Origin: Cycas panzhihuaensis
Taxonomy: Eukaryota; Cycadophyta
Assembly: GCA_023213395.1 (NCBI GenBank)
Contig: CM041465.1
Span: forward strand, 142,669,741 to 142,733,740
Reading direction: 5' to 3'
Length of the DNA stretch: 64,000 bases
Below are positions 34,193-44,355 of the stretch, one piece after another (the first letter of the stretch is position 1; the number at the start of each line of letters is the position of its first letter). The translations under genes and the position numbers were made by a program. The notes under the pieces are model-generated. The model was not told the origin of the DNA, searched no databases, and saw only the letters and a program-made list of their open reading frames with translations.

Positions 34193-34350
34193 AAAATGAA
34201 TGAAAATCAGATTCATTTTCACCGGCTCTCGTACGAAACCAGAGCCATTCCCTTACGACGCGGAGCACTACCCGACTTCGAAGGCAAGCAAGAGACGATC
34301 CGACCGTTGGATCTAAGCATAGCGTGAGCCGTTACGACCAGCGAGACGAG

Positions 34351-36941
34351 ATGGCGACAGTCAGGCCAGACCCAGTGAGTGGATCTCACAAAACCTTCCC
34401 CATTTCAAAGTTCAAAGTTCATTGCTTTTTAGTTAATTTAATGCATTTTTTATGCCCCTTATGGGCAATCAGATGCCTCTTGGAGTCTGAATCAGACCCA
34501 GAAAGAGGCGGGGACCTGGGCATTAGGGAGCCCTGGTCCCAGCGGGCCCCACGGGGGTCCACCACAAAACTTTTAGGATTTTCTGGGCTGAAAACCCCCC
34601 TTTTTAGAGGGGTTACCGTTCGTACCATAGCCAAGATCGCGGCACCGTGATCTTGGCCACGAGATCACTACAGGATAGCGATCGCCATGGGACCCGCTCT
34701 AAATTTAGCAATACCGCTAGATTTAGAGCGGTACACAGGCAAAAAACTAAAAAAAAATAGAAGAGGGGCCAAACAGCCCCCAAAATCTGGAAGGAAAATC
34801 AGAAAGAGAGCTAGGAGCATAGATGACTGCTAGGAGGCTGACCTTGACTGATTTTTTATGATTGTAGGTAGTTATCACAGTGGATAACTGCGAGAACGTC
34901 GGCATGCCGATACTGAGCTACATGGAGATGGCATCCCAAGAGGACAAGGCGACTCTGAAGAGGTGTGGCCTATACAAGGCCCTCAAGACACCTTAGTTTG
35001 CGTCCGACCAAAGGCTTCTGGTTGACATCGTGTCGCACCGGGATAGGAGGAGGCACGTATTTCACCTACCTTAGATAGGTGATGTCACTATTACCCTAGG
35101 AGATATCAGGCAGATTCTGGGGGTTCCAGTGATAGGGAGGCCAGTGAGGCTAGGAGCACTACCTAGCACCGAGGCAGCACACAGGGAGGTGGCCCAGTTC
35201 CTCACAAGGATCGACAGGTAGGAGTGGAGGGGAGCTGTCCTCCAGACTATGCTCATGTCTAGGATTCCTTGGGTGAGGAAGTTGATAGTACTATGCATTC
35301 TGTTCTGCATTTCTCAGAAACAGAACTATAGGGAGATCCCTGGAGGTTGGGTGGATGTAGCGCGCTGGTGCGAGGCCAGTGAGAGGATGGATTGGGCTAC
35401 TCTAGTTGCGGCAAACCTCATCGCCTAGCTAGACACCATCCAGAGATCTGGCAGGGGAGGATTCTCTTACAGCATGCTGTTGCAGTGCTAGTTCTTTGAC
35501 CATTTTACAGTAGTGGCACCAGCAGAGGGGCCATACCCCATAGCAGAGTGGGCCCCAATGGTCCACAGATGGTAGATGCGGCTCTAGGGGACAGAGGATC
35601 AGGCGCATGTCCATCAGTCGGTCGATGTGACGTCACTCGACCTCTTCACTCTGATAGACTATACAGCAGAGCCATACAGAGCAGTGAGGTGGGAGAGTAA
35701 CGATGGAGCAGGCGAAGCAGGAGCGCCCATCGACGATGATGATGACAACGATAGCGACGACGATAGCGGCAACGACAGTGATAATGGGGAAGATGGGGCT
35801 GGCCCATCATGACCTGCAGGAGAGGCAGGTCCATCACAGTTAGCAGGAGGAGCAGCAGGACCATCCGGGACTACCGGAGGAGGGGCAGGCCCATCAGGAG
35901 CCGCTGAGGCGAGTAGGGTGCTAGAGATCAGGGGTCGCAGACTGTGGATCGTGAGGAGATCCGGAGAGGCGAGGGTCAAGTCAGTCCCTACTAGGAGCGA
36001 GGTTGAGGCAGAGGAGGTACCTGAGGATGAGGTACCTACAGCTGGCGGAGGGCCAGGAGACGAGGATGTCGCTCAAGTAGAGGAGCCGACGGCCATGGCA
36101 GGTGAGACCTAACTGTTCCCTTAATCGTTCGACACCTAGATAGACACTTGATTTCATTTCATTATGGTATGCAGTGAGGATATACACTGATACACGACGT
36201 ATTGCATTGACAGGTGTAGCAGAGGTCCACAGACTGGTGGAGGCCATGGTGAGGAGATATTCCCTCGTGTCTACGAGGGGCAACCGCCCATCCAAAGTGA
36301 GGATGCGCCCAGTCGTGAGGAGCCCACATGCAGCGTTCGCCCCAGCGAGGGTGAGGGACATCTAGGATGCAGAGTCCCAGGAACATATGGCATTCCAGGC
36401 GGTGCAATGAGAGCTCGGCCACGGCAGAGGCTAGTGGGATGAGCTGCGCGGACAAGTCCAGGCCTTAGAGGCTTGGGGTGGACCAGGAGGAGATGTGAAG
36501 AGCAGGATCCGCATAGCAGTACTGGAGAAGCACCTCAAGGCGATAGAGGAGAAGTTCCAGAGTATGGAGGAGGGACTCAGGGGAGAGAGGGGTCATATCC
36601 AGACTCGATACAATCAGCTAGTGGCACAGATGGCCTCGAGGTCGAGCAGGAGCTGGACCTATACGCACATAGCAGCTACGACCCTGAGACAACCTTGGGA
36701 TGAGGGAATTGAGGCAGGCAGCTCATAGAGGCCTAGGAGGAGCCTCGGAGGGATGTGGTCCCCAGGAGAGGAATCACATAGACCAGGGGATGGCACCCCA
36801 GGATCGTGGGCAAGATGCGAGATGAGATGTACATTTGATTTTGACGGGAAAGCACGGGCCTCCAAGGGGTCATATGTAGACTCACATGATTATACCCCCC
36901 CTGCAAGGATCCCGGCTTCCCACATGTATGATGTACCATGA
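34351..36941 (+). pseudogene. Antisense spliced PMD-like gene of element D
   Basis: Proposed structure: exon 1 34351-34374 (MATVRPDP), intron 34375-34867 (GTGAGT...ATTGTAG), exon 2 34868-36101, intron 36102-36213 (GTGAGA...TTGACAG), exon 3 36214-36941. The exons total 1,986 nt, a whole number of codons (661 aa). Exon 2 carries the plant mobile domain signature GDVTITLGDIRQILGVPV, then GGWVDVARWCEASERMDW and SGRGGFSYSMLLQ, followed by an acidic stretch (DDDDDNDSDDDSGNDSDNGE) and Gly/Ala/Pro-rich sequence. Exon 3 encodes a coiled coil (AVLEKHLKAIEEKFQSMEEG). MAIN/MAIL proteins with this domain act in the nucleus in plant development and silencing; the transposon versions are uncharacterised. 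The frame is closed by about ten TAG and one or two TGA but no TAA, so it is a pseudogene as written. Confidence 0.75.
34594..34731. other. Three inverted repeats within intron 1 of the antisense gene
   Basis: GCCAAGATCGCGG (34630-34642) pairs with CCGTGATCTTGGC (34645-34657) around a 2-nt loop. CCGCTCTAAATTTAGC (34694-34709) pairs with GCTAGATTTAGAGCGG (34716-34731) with one mismatch. A weaker AACCCC/GGGGTT pair lies just upstream (about 34594-34616). These could form hairpins in RNA from either strand. Confidence 0.7.
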
Positions 36942-37517
36942 CATTTTATATATATATATATATACATATACGGGGTAATTGGAACCCCATTTTGATATGA
37001 AATGGTGTGTATCATGTGGTAGAGATAGCATGTATGTTTCACTTTGTAAATGAATATTTTTGTATATTGTAAATGTAAATATATAAATATGTTTTGTCGT
37101 AAGTATTTTGTTGTAAATATTTGGTTGTAATATACATGTGTTTCCTTCCATGTATGGCTATATGTCTAACAGGAGCACACATGTTCACCGTAAGCAGAGG
37201 CGGTCGAGAGGTGTGAGGTTAGAAATAGAGTGACATACATGTCCACGGGGGAGCATAGCGAAATATGCAAAGGAAACAACAGGTAGGAGAAAGGAGTGAC
37301 GGTACTCCATAGTGTCATCCTACTTGGGGAATGCCCAAATAGGAGGACAAAGGTTCTCGAGAGGATACGGGAACGTAGGTTCTGCGGGAGGAACCGGAAG
37401 ACAAAGCAAAAATCCATCTTAAATTACCATTCTACCCATGGTTGGGAGGAATGGGAACACTTTAAAATGGTAGTTTAGGCTCATTTCAGAGCATGGCAGA
37501 GAAAAAGAGCAGAAAGA
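36942..37517 (+). terminator. A/T-rich 3' region of the antisense gene, convergent with pol
   Basis: After the stop come (TA)n (about 36947-36964) and many TGTAAAT/TTGTAA repeats (37040-37135), which resemble plant polyadenylation upstream elements. The pol genes on the opposite strand end at 37518, so the two units converge here. A TAGTTTAGGCTCATTTCAG motif at 37471 resembles the repeats in C. Confidence 0.4.
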
Positions 37518-38677
37518 TCACGCGTAAAACTTCTTAAAGAATTTTCTGTTGACCGCTTTCTCAAATTCTGAGCCTTCTAAGATGGCGATCTTGTATGTGC
37601 CATTATCGAGGCTTTCGAGAATGACAAAGGGGCCTACCCATTTGGGCCCGAATTTGGCCAAGCGATCGTAAAGGTACTCCAATTTGAGGACGTGGTCCCC
37701 GAGGCACAAAGGACGAGCACGAAGACATTTGTCATGTGTCCTTTACAAGCGAGCTTTCGAAGCAAGGTTCGCTTGATAAGCCGTTAAGCACCTCTCATCT
37801 AGGGCTTTGAGGTCTAGGAGGCGAGCCTGGTAAATTGACTCCTCATCAATGAGGCCTCGAAGGGAAACCCGAAGAGAGGGGATCTTCACTTCCAGTGGGA
37901 GTACTGCCTTGGTTCCGTAGACTAACAAGAATTGGGTCATTCCGGTAGCCATGCGGATGGAAGTGCAATAAGCCCACAGGGCGGAAGGGAGTTGGATGTG
38001 CCAATCCCTTTGAGACTGGGCAACGGTTTTCTTTAAAATGCTGACAAGCGTTTTGTTGAAAGATTCAACTTGCCTGTTTGCTTGGGGGTAATAAGGGGAT
38101 GACGTCTTATGCGAGATCTTGAATTTCTTGCATAATTCGTCCATTTCCTTATTACAGAAGGAAGTTCCACTATCCGTAATTAGGATGTCTAGAATCCTGA
38201 AACGACATATAATATGCTGGTAGACGAAGGTGGCTATCATCTTGCCAGGGGTAGTGGACAGGGGGATTGCCTCTGCCCATTTAGTGAAGTATTCGGTAGC
38301 AGTTAAGATATATTTATGTTGTGCGGAAGATGGCGGCGATATAGTCCCAATGAGGTCTAAGCCCCATTGAGAAAAGGACCACGGAGACACAATAGGGTGC
38401 AACGCCTTAGAAGGTACGTGAGAGACATTGGCGTGCTCTTGACATCGCTGACATCTAAGGGCACAGGCGTGGGCTTCCTTGAACAAGGATGACCAATAAT
38501 AACCCATGCGGAGGATCCTTTGGACCATGGATTGGCCACCAAAGTGGCCCCCACAAATGCCATGGTGGCATTCGCAGAGTATTTGGTTCGCTTCATCAGG
38601 AGCGACGCAGCGAAGCAGGATCCCATCGAAGGATCTCTTGTACAAGACTTCATCCAGGAGGAAGTGTTACCTAGCAA
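37518..38677 (-). pseudogene. Element D integrase
   Basis: The HHCC zinc finger (CHHGICGGHFGGQSM, then CALRCQRCQEH) is followed by the core WGLDLIGTI (first Asp), LITDSGTSF (second Asp) and RQVESFNK (Glu). The C-terminal domain at 37518-37709 (LEYLYDRLAKFGPKWVGPF) ends the polyprotein. The open part 37743-38645 is 300 codons, and a frame break separates it from the C-terminal domain. All catalytic residues remain. The enzyme would insert element cDNA. Confidence 0.9.
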
Positions 38678-38741
38678 TGGCGCGGATGCGTGACCTAACC
38701 TTGTTACTGGCTTCAGGGCGATATTATTGCTGAGTTAAATA

Positions 38742-39455
38742 TCACACAATGTCACCATACCACTCGCTGTCGGTGAGTGGGTGAAGAAAAGCATCTTGGA
38801 TGGTCATAATAGAATCGTCCGGGAAAGAGTCGTCAACAGGAACGCCGCTCACGTTGGGAATGGCAGCATCAACTAATTGCTCTGCTACTATCATTCCCTT
38901 CTTCGACTTCCTGTTAATAACTTGCAAGTTAAACTCTTGAAGCAGGACGACCCAACGACCTGCCCTACCTGTCAAGTCTGAACGAGTAAGTAAGTAACGC
39001 AAGGGATCAGATTGAACAATCACTTTGGTTGTATTGCCGAGTAGGTAATGCCTAAACTTCTTGGTCGCATGGACCAAGGAGAGGCATTCCTTTTCTGTAG
39101 GGGGATAGTTTAATTCAGCGGCAACGAGAGTGTGACTGATGAAATAAATAGCCCTCTCAGTTCCTGAATCATCCTCCTATGCGAGTATTGCACCCAAGGA
39201 TTCATCGGTTGCCGAGGTGTATAGAATGAAGGGCCTATCAAAGTGAGAAGGCGCCAGTGTAGGGGCAGAAACGAGAGCTTCCTTGAGTCCTACGAAGGCC
39301 TTTTGGGTCTTGTCTGACCAAACAAAAAGGGCTCCTTTCTTCAATAGGTTCATAAGAGGCTTGGCGTTTATGGCGAAATTTGCCAAGAAATGCCTCAGAA
39401 AACCAAGCCTACCTAGAAATGACTTAATTTGTCGTTGGGTCCTAGGCGGTGGCAT
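38742..39455 (-). pseudogene. Element D RNase H (pol type)
   Basis: The RT-RNase H connection (MPPPRTQRQIKSFLGRLGFL) leads into FVWSDKTQKAF and the gypsy RNase H (ATDESLGAILA, ELNYPPTEKECLSLVHA, RAGRWVVLLQEFNLQV). A TAG after GAILA replaces an expected Gln. This is the ordinary domain that removes the RNA template during reverse transcription, distinct from the extra RNase H near the 3' LTR. Confidence 0.9.
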
Positions 39456-39500
39456 GTCAAGGATTGCCTTAACTTTCTTTGGATCAATTTGGATTCCTTG

Positions 39501-40514
39501 TTAGGACACGAGGAAACCCAAGAGTTTGCCTGGTGACGCAAACACGCATTTTAGCAGGTTTAGACTAACGTGATACTTGCAGCATCTTGTAAAGATGGCA
39601 TGCAAGTCGAGGGGATGATGGGCTCTGGTACGCAAAAGGCCCATCATATCGTCCATGAAGACCTCCAACGTATTGTTGATGAGATCGTGAAAGATAAAAT
39701 GCATGGCTCTTTGATAAGTAGCCCCTGCATTCTTAAGACCAAAGGGCATTACCCTATAGGCGAAGGTACCCCACGGCGTAGTGAAGGCCATCTTATGGCG
39801 GTCTTTAGGAGAGATATGAATTTGGTTATAGCCAGAGAAGCCATCCATTAAGGATATTGCTTCGAATCTAGCTGTACGATCAATTATTTGATCAATGAAG
39901 GGAAGAGGAAAGTTGTCCTTAGGACAGGCATTGCTTATGTCACGAAAATCAATACAAATACGAATGGTCCCATTCTTCTTAGCAACGGGAACGATATTTG
40001 ATACCCACTTAGGGTAATCGATGGAAGAAACGAGTCCCGCATCCATAAGCTTCTCAACCTCCATCTTAACAAAGAATCGAAAGCTTGGTGAAGGGATCTT
40101 CGCTCGACGTACTGGGCGAGCGTTAGGAATGGTCGTAAGGTTATGCATGACAATGGAAGGGTCAATGCCCTTCATGTTCGAGTAGTCCCACGTGAATACA
40201 TCACGGAATTCCCGAAACATAAGGGAGTATTTCCTCACTTCATCGGGAGTACATTTCGCTCCTACCTTGATGACCTTGTCCAGGGCAAGGACTATGTCTT
40301 GAGTTGTCCCCATGCACATGGCATTCCCCTCCTTGAAATGGAGGGGGGCAAGATCGATCGGAAGAGAGGAAACAGAAGAAGGGATTGGGTCGGCTAATGT
40401 GGACCCAATCGCTAAGACCTTCTGGTGGCCAAGCTTGTGGTGACCAGGAGGCAAACCAAGCATGGAACCTGCTAAGTGCTCCAGCAAAGCCTCATCGTCT
40501 TTGAAGTAGTCCAC
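39501..40514 (-). pseudogene. Element D reverse transcriptase
   Basis: The 337-codon stretch has the full gypsy RT order: EVEKLMDAGLVSSIDYPKWV, SNIVPVAKKNGTIRICIDFR, NACPKDNFPLP, SLMDGFSGYNQI, MPFGLKNAGATYQR and the catalytic VFMDDM. A TAG stands directly before it (SIQS stop VIHRVDYFKDD) and a TAA directly after FLVS; G has both, so they predate the D-G split. It would copy element RNA into DNA. Confidence 0.9.
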
Positions 40515-40526
40515 CCTATGGATGAC

Positions 40527-41700
40527 CTAACTTTGAATGGACGAGGCACGAGATAGCGTGGGAGAGATAGGATCGGTATGGCCTAAAAGATACCCATCAT
40601 CCCCAAGGGACTCTAAAGGAGAGTCAAGGAGAGGTCCCTCGTAAAAAGCAAGAGGGAAACTCTCAACATCATCATCTACGGGAGGTGATGGGATGGAAGA
40701 GCCAGGAACATGATGATCGACATGCACAATGTCATGTGACATGTGAAAATAACTAGGCTCTATAACAAAAGGGGTCCTAGGCAGAAACCTAGGACTAGGA
40801 GGATGCCCCACACTAGTGCAGAGAAATGAAACTGGGTGAGGATGATCCTCATCCTCGCTATGGGACCCGTCATCATCAAACATGGTGAGGTACCCATAGC
40901 TTCCGACACCAATGGGGGCGAAACGCGTCAAATTAGAAGAAGAAGATATGGGATCTTCTTCATGGCAAGAGGAATCAGGGATTCCAATGGAGCAGGCTGA
41001 GACATAATCGGAAGGGTATTTGTTTCCCTTCGTATGGCCATGGCTCGCCTGAGTAGAAGGCCTAGCTTGTTTGGCAAGCGATCGCTCGCGGGAGACAACT
41101 TTCATTTGCCCGTTATGGACAAATTTAAGTTGCCCCCAACAGGTGGAACACACGGCTCCCATTTGGTCAAGCCATGGTCGACCCAGAAGCAAGTTGTAAT
41201 CAATGTCAACATTAAGGATGACGATGTCAGTAACGATAGTCTTATCCTCGAGGGTAAGAGGTATCGAGACGGATCCCAGGGGAGTCTTCTCGCTACCGTC
41301 ATAAACCTAAAAACACCATGGAACAGGTTCCAAGGCAGAAATGCCAAGCTCTTGCATAACACGCAAGGGCATAGTATTGATGGAATAATCGTTGTCTACG
41401 ACGGTTCTTCATAATGTGCAATCAGGAGTATCTATGGTAATAGTGAAATGGAAGTTCCATTGGCATTCCCTTCCACTAGATGCAGGAAGATCTCTGGGAT
41501 CGAAAGAGATGACAGGTTCGCAACTTTGGGTTGTGCCAAAGGTGTGAACGGATGTGTCATTTGATCCTAGAGCTTCCAAGAGGAGCGTTCTTTGCTCGGG
41601 GCAACTTCTCAAGACGTCCATGATGGACATCCTGGCAGCCACGGTGAGAAGCTCTTCGACCACGGAGAAGGGCTTACCCCTCCCTATGGGTTAGGTAAGG
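40527..41700 (-). pseudogene. Element D protease and protease-RT linker
   Basis: Protease blocks are VVDNDYSINTMPL (about 41395-41360) and IDYNLLLGRPWLDQMG (about 41195-41150). Tat proteases normally show D-x-G-S at the active site, and C has DEGSS. Here the Gly is Asp in both D and G, which should harm activity. A stop separates the blocks. The following linker (to 40527) is Asp/Ser/Pro-rich with no domain I recognise; it may tether RT after cleavage. Confidence 0.7.
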
Positions 41701-44182
41701 GCTCTCCTAAAGTCAAATCTACTAGGGAAGATGGGAATGCTCTTGGGAAGTGTGGGAATCTCTAGAGGAATGGCTTCCAGAGAGGGTGATCGAGTTGCGA
41801 GGTAGACGCGGAGGTGCCTGTTGCCTCCTTTGCAACTTGAGACCAGGTCAATGCGTAAAGGGGAGTGGTCTCAAGCATTTGGATCACCTTCTTTCCCTTA
41901 TTGCGGGACCGTGAAGGTGATGGAGCATGGCGGTCAGGGGAGCGCAAAGGGGAAGATAGCCTTCGCACACCCTTCCCTCTACCATGCGAAGGGCGCGAAT
42001 CGAGGGATCTATGCCGATTTTGATTGTTCCTTTGCTGAACATCACGACTACATTCCCCGTGTTTGGGGAACGGGTTTCTATAAACGGGTTGATCGAGGTT
42101 AGGCCTCGATGCCCGCCTAGGGGACAGATCACGCGACGGGGCATCGCGTGGGTGCTACGCCTGACAACGCGAATCATCGTGGAAACACTCCCTGTGGATG
42201 GAACACCACCTCTTCTCAAGGGGAGGATCGATCCTCCTTGCTTGAGAAGGTTAGATGTTACCCCCTTTGGGGGGCACCGCATGAGAAGCTTGTTGAACTG
42301 GTTTATGGGAGGTCAGCAATGAAGGAGGCTGGAGTTTAAGCTCCTTCATCATGCGCTCGAATGAGCGAATAGCTAAGGTAAGAGGATCTAAGGTCCTCTC
42401 AGTCGGATGAGAGGTGGACCTAGCAGGCTGTGAAGGTTTGATTTCCTTCGTTGGGGGAGGTGCCTCACGACGTTGTGAGGGCTTAGGAGGTTTCTTGAGT
42501 CCAGCTTGGATCTCAATGGCCTCCAGCGCCAAGCACCTCATAATCGCGGAGTCATATGTGGTTGCCCCCATCTTAAGGACTTCCACATGCACTTCGGGGT
42601 GAAGTGCATTGACGAAGAGATCTCGCTTCAACTCTTTAGGCAATGTGGCATTGGTAGAGTAAAGGAGATTATGAAAGTGTCACACAAAGTCACAATTCAT
42701 TTCATCGTGACCTTGTTTAAGCGACAGAACTGCTTTCATCCCACTTTCAAATGGACGGGCTACGTCAAAATAGTTGACGAACTCGTCCACCAATTGCTGG
42801 AACGAAGAAATCGAATGAGCAGGGAGATGGTAAAACCACTTGAGGGTGTCAAGCTGCAAGGATCGCAGAAATAGCTTCATCAAAATATAGTCGTAAGCCC
42901 AATAATCGATGCACGCCATAAGGAAACTATGTACGTGCTCGGTTGGGTCTTGCAACGAAGTTCCGTCGAATTTGGGAACTTCAGGAGGGTGAGGCGGCAG
43001 GTTAGTCCTTAGTGCCTCAACAGATAATGGCGTTGATCTAGAGTCCATGAAAGGATGTATCCTTACATGGGCCAACGGATTGATGACCGGTAGAGGAACA
43101 AGAATGGACGGGGGTGGTAGACCCATCCCTCCTTGGGGGAACGCCCCTTATTGGAAAGGGGGTTACGGGTAAACGCCTTGGAAGGGAGGTATGTTCCCTT
43201 ACGAAGATGCGGCAACAGGGGTTGTCCTAGATGGCGAAAATGAAGGGTGAGGGACCGAGTTTTGCCCATATGGGCCACCCATAGGTGGTGCAACCCCATA
43301 TGGGTGCAACGGGTCCACCCCATAAGCAGGAAGATGGTTTCCCCTACCTTGACCCCAAGGTTGAGACGTGTAACCTGGGGGCACATAAAGGGAAGGACCA
43401 CCAGTAGGGTTTTGAACGTATGTAGGAGTAGGTCCTACATAATTGATGGCAACACCGCTAGTAGGGCCTCGAGGCCTACTAGGAAATGCATGCGCCACGT
43501 TTGAAGGCGGCGCATTCGTTTGACTTGAAAATGGCATGCTAAACCCGAGTTGGGGAAAGGACATGCCACGAATGGCTCCTGAAGTAGTAGGACCACGGCT
43601 AAAGGTAGGCGGCGCAATGCTTACCTTAGGAGCTAGTGTAGACATGGCATAGGATGAGTGTGCGCAGGCAGAAACATCATTTATTGTATGAGGCGCAGGT
43701 ATGGATGAAGAAGATGCTACATTGCGTAACATTTTTTCAAACCACCTAGGATGTGGTTGGCGGCGAGTTACTCGAAAGTACTCGCTGAGCGCTTCAACCG
43801 CGTCGACGAGAGGGGTATCCTCGTACCCATACGAGGTCAACGGGATCTTAAATTTTAGGGATCCCTCAGGACGCTCCTCGTAAGGCTCACCAGTAGGATG
43901 GTGAGTTTCGTGAGGAGACGAATCGTCTGCCACGTGAGCAGAAGGATGAAAGTCAACGGGGTGAAACTGGTCATCTGGATAATAGATGGAATCATCGCCC
44001 CCATGGCCAGATTCCAGGACAGATGAGGGGAACTCTTAAGTTTCTGAAACCATGGTATGGTAAGCCCAATCAGACGGGTAACCTTCCATTATCGAATCGG
44101 GGTTCGACGACGGAAGGGAACGAGGTGGTTGGTCTTCTAACAACAGCGGCAGACCTCGCAAGCGACGTGAGAAACATCGCAT
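41701..44182 (-). pseudogene. Element D gag
   Basis: A conserved frame starts at ATG 44182 (MRCFSRRLRG), and an internal Met at 44089 (MEGYPSDWAY) aligns with F. The N-terminal region is open over 43199-43933. The Retrotrans_gag core lies at 43126-42680 (PTEHVHSFLMACIDYWAYDY, TLKWFYHLPAHSISSFQQLV), then 42643-42251 (LKRDLFVNALHPEVHVEVLK). A Tat-type zinc-knuckle-like CSIHRECFHDDSRC lies near 42190. Stops include TAA at codon 18 from the internal Met and several TAG. Gag would build particles and package RNA. Confidence 0.8.
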
Positions 44183-44336
44183 GCAACGCCTTTATGAGCG
44201 TTGTTAGAAGAAAATGAAAAGAAGGAGATGAAGCAAGCACGTTGGGGGTTGCCCAACTAAAATACAGAATAAGAGACTACCTAGAGGCAAAAACACCAAC
44301 GAAAAGGGGAAGCGAATCTAGCTCCCTTACTGGTAG

Positions 44337-44354
44337 TCCCCAGTATGGTCGCCA
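44337..44354 (-). promoter_or_regulatory. Element D primer-binding site
   Basis: TGGCGACCATACTGGGGA on the minus strand, one base from the 5' LTR. The identical site occurs in F (54443) and G (63939). It is similar to the Arg-tRNA-type site of Ogre/Tat elements. Confidence 0.8.
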
Positions 44355-44355
44355 G

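Noticed and set aside
34630-34731. Inverted repeats as a possible tRNA, intrinsic terminator or MITE
   Set aside because: No tRNA consensus arms and no flanking target duplication; a bacterial-type terminator does not apply in a plant nuclear element.
35646-35979. Minus-strand frames rich in Leu, Arg, His or Pro opposite the acidic region of the PMD-like gene
   Set aside because: Shadow frames produced by the GAC/GAT-rich coding strand. They would be antisense to conserved exon 2 and have no domain.
37743-38645. Integrase of C, D and G has Glu in the TEYFTKW block where DYFTKW is usual, looking like loss of a catalytic Asp
   Set aside because: That residue is not the catalytic Asp. The first catalytic Asp lies in WGLDLIG and is present, as are the second Asp and the Glu.
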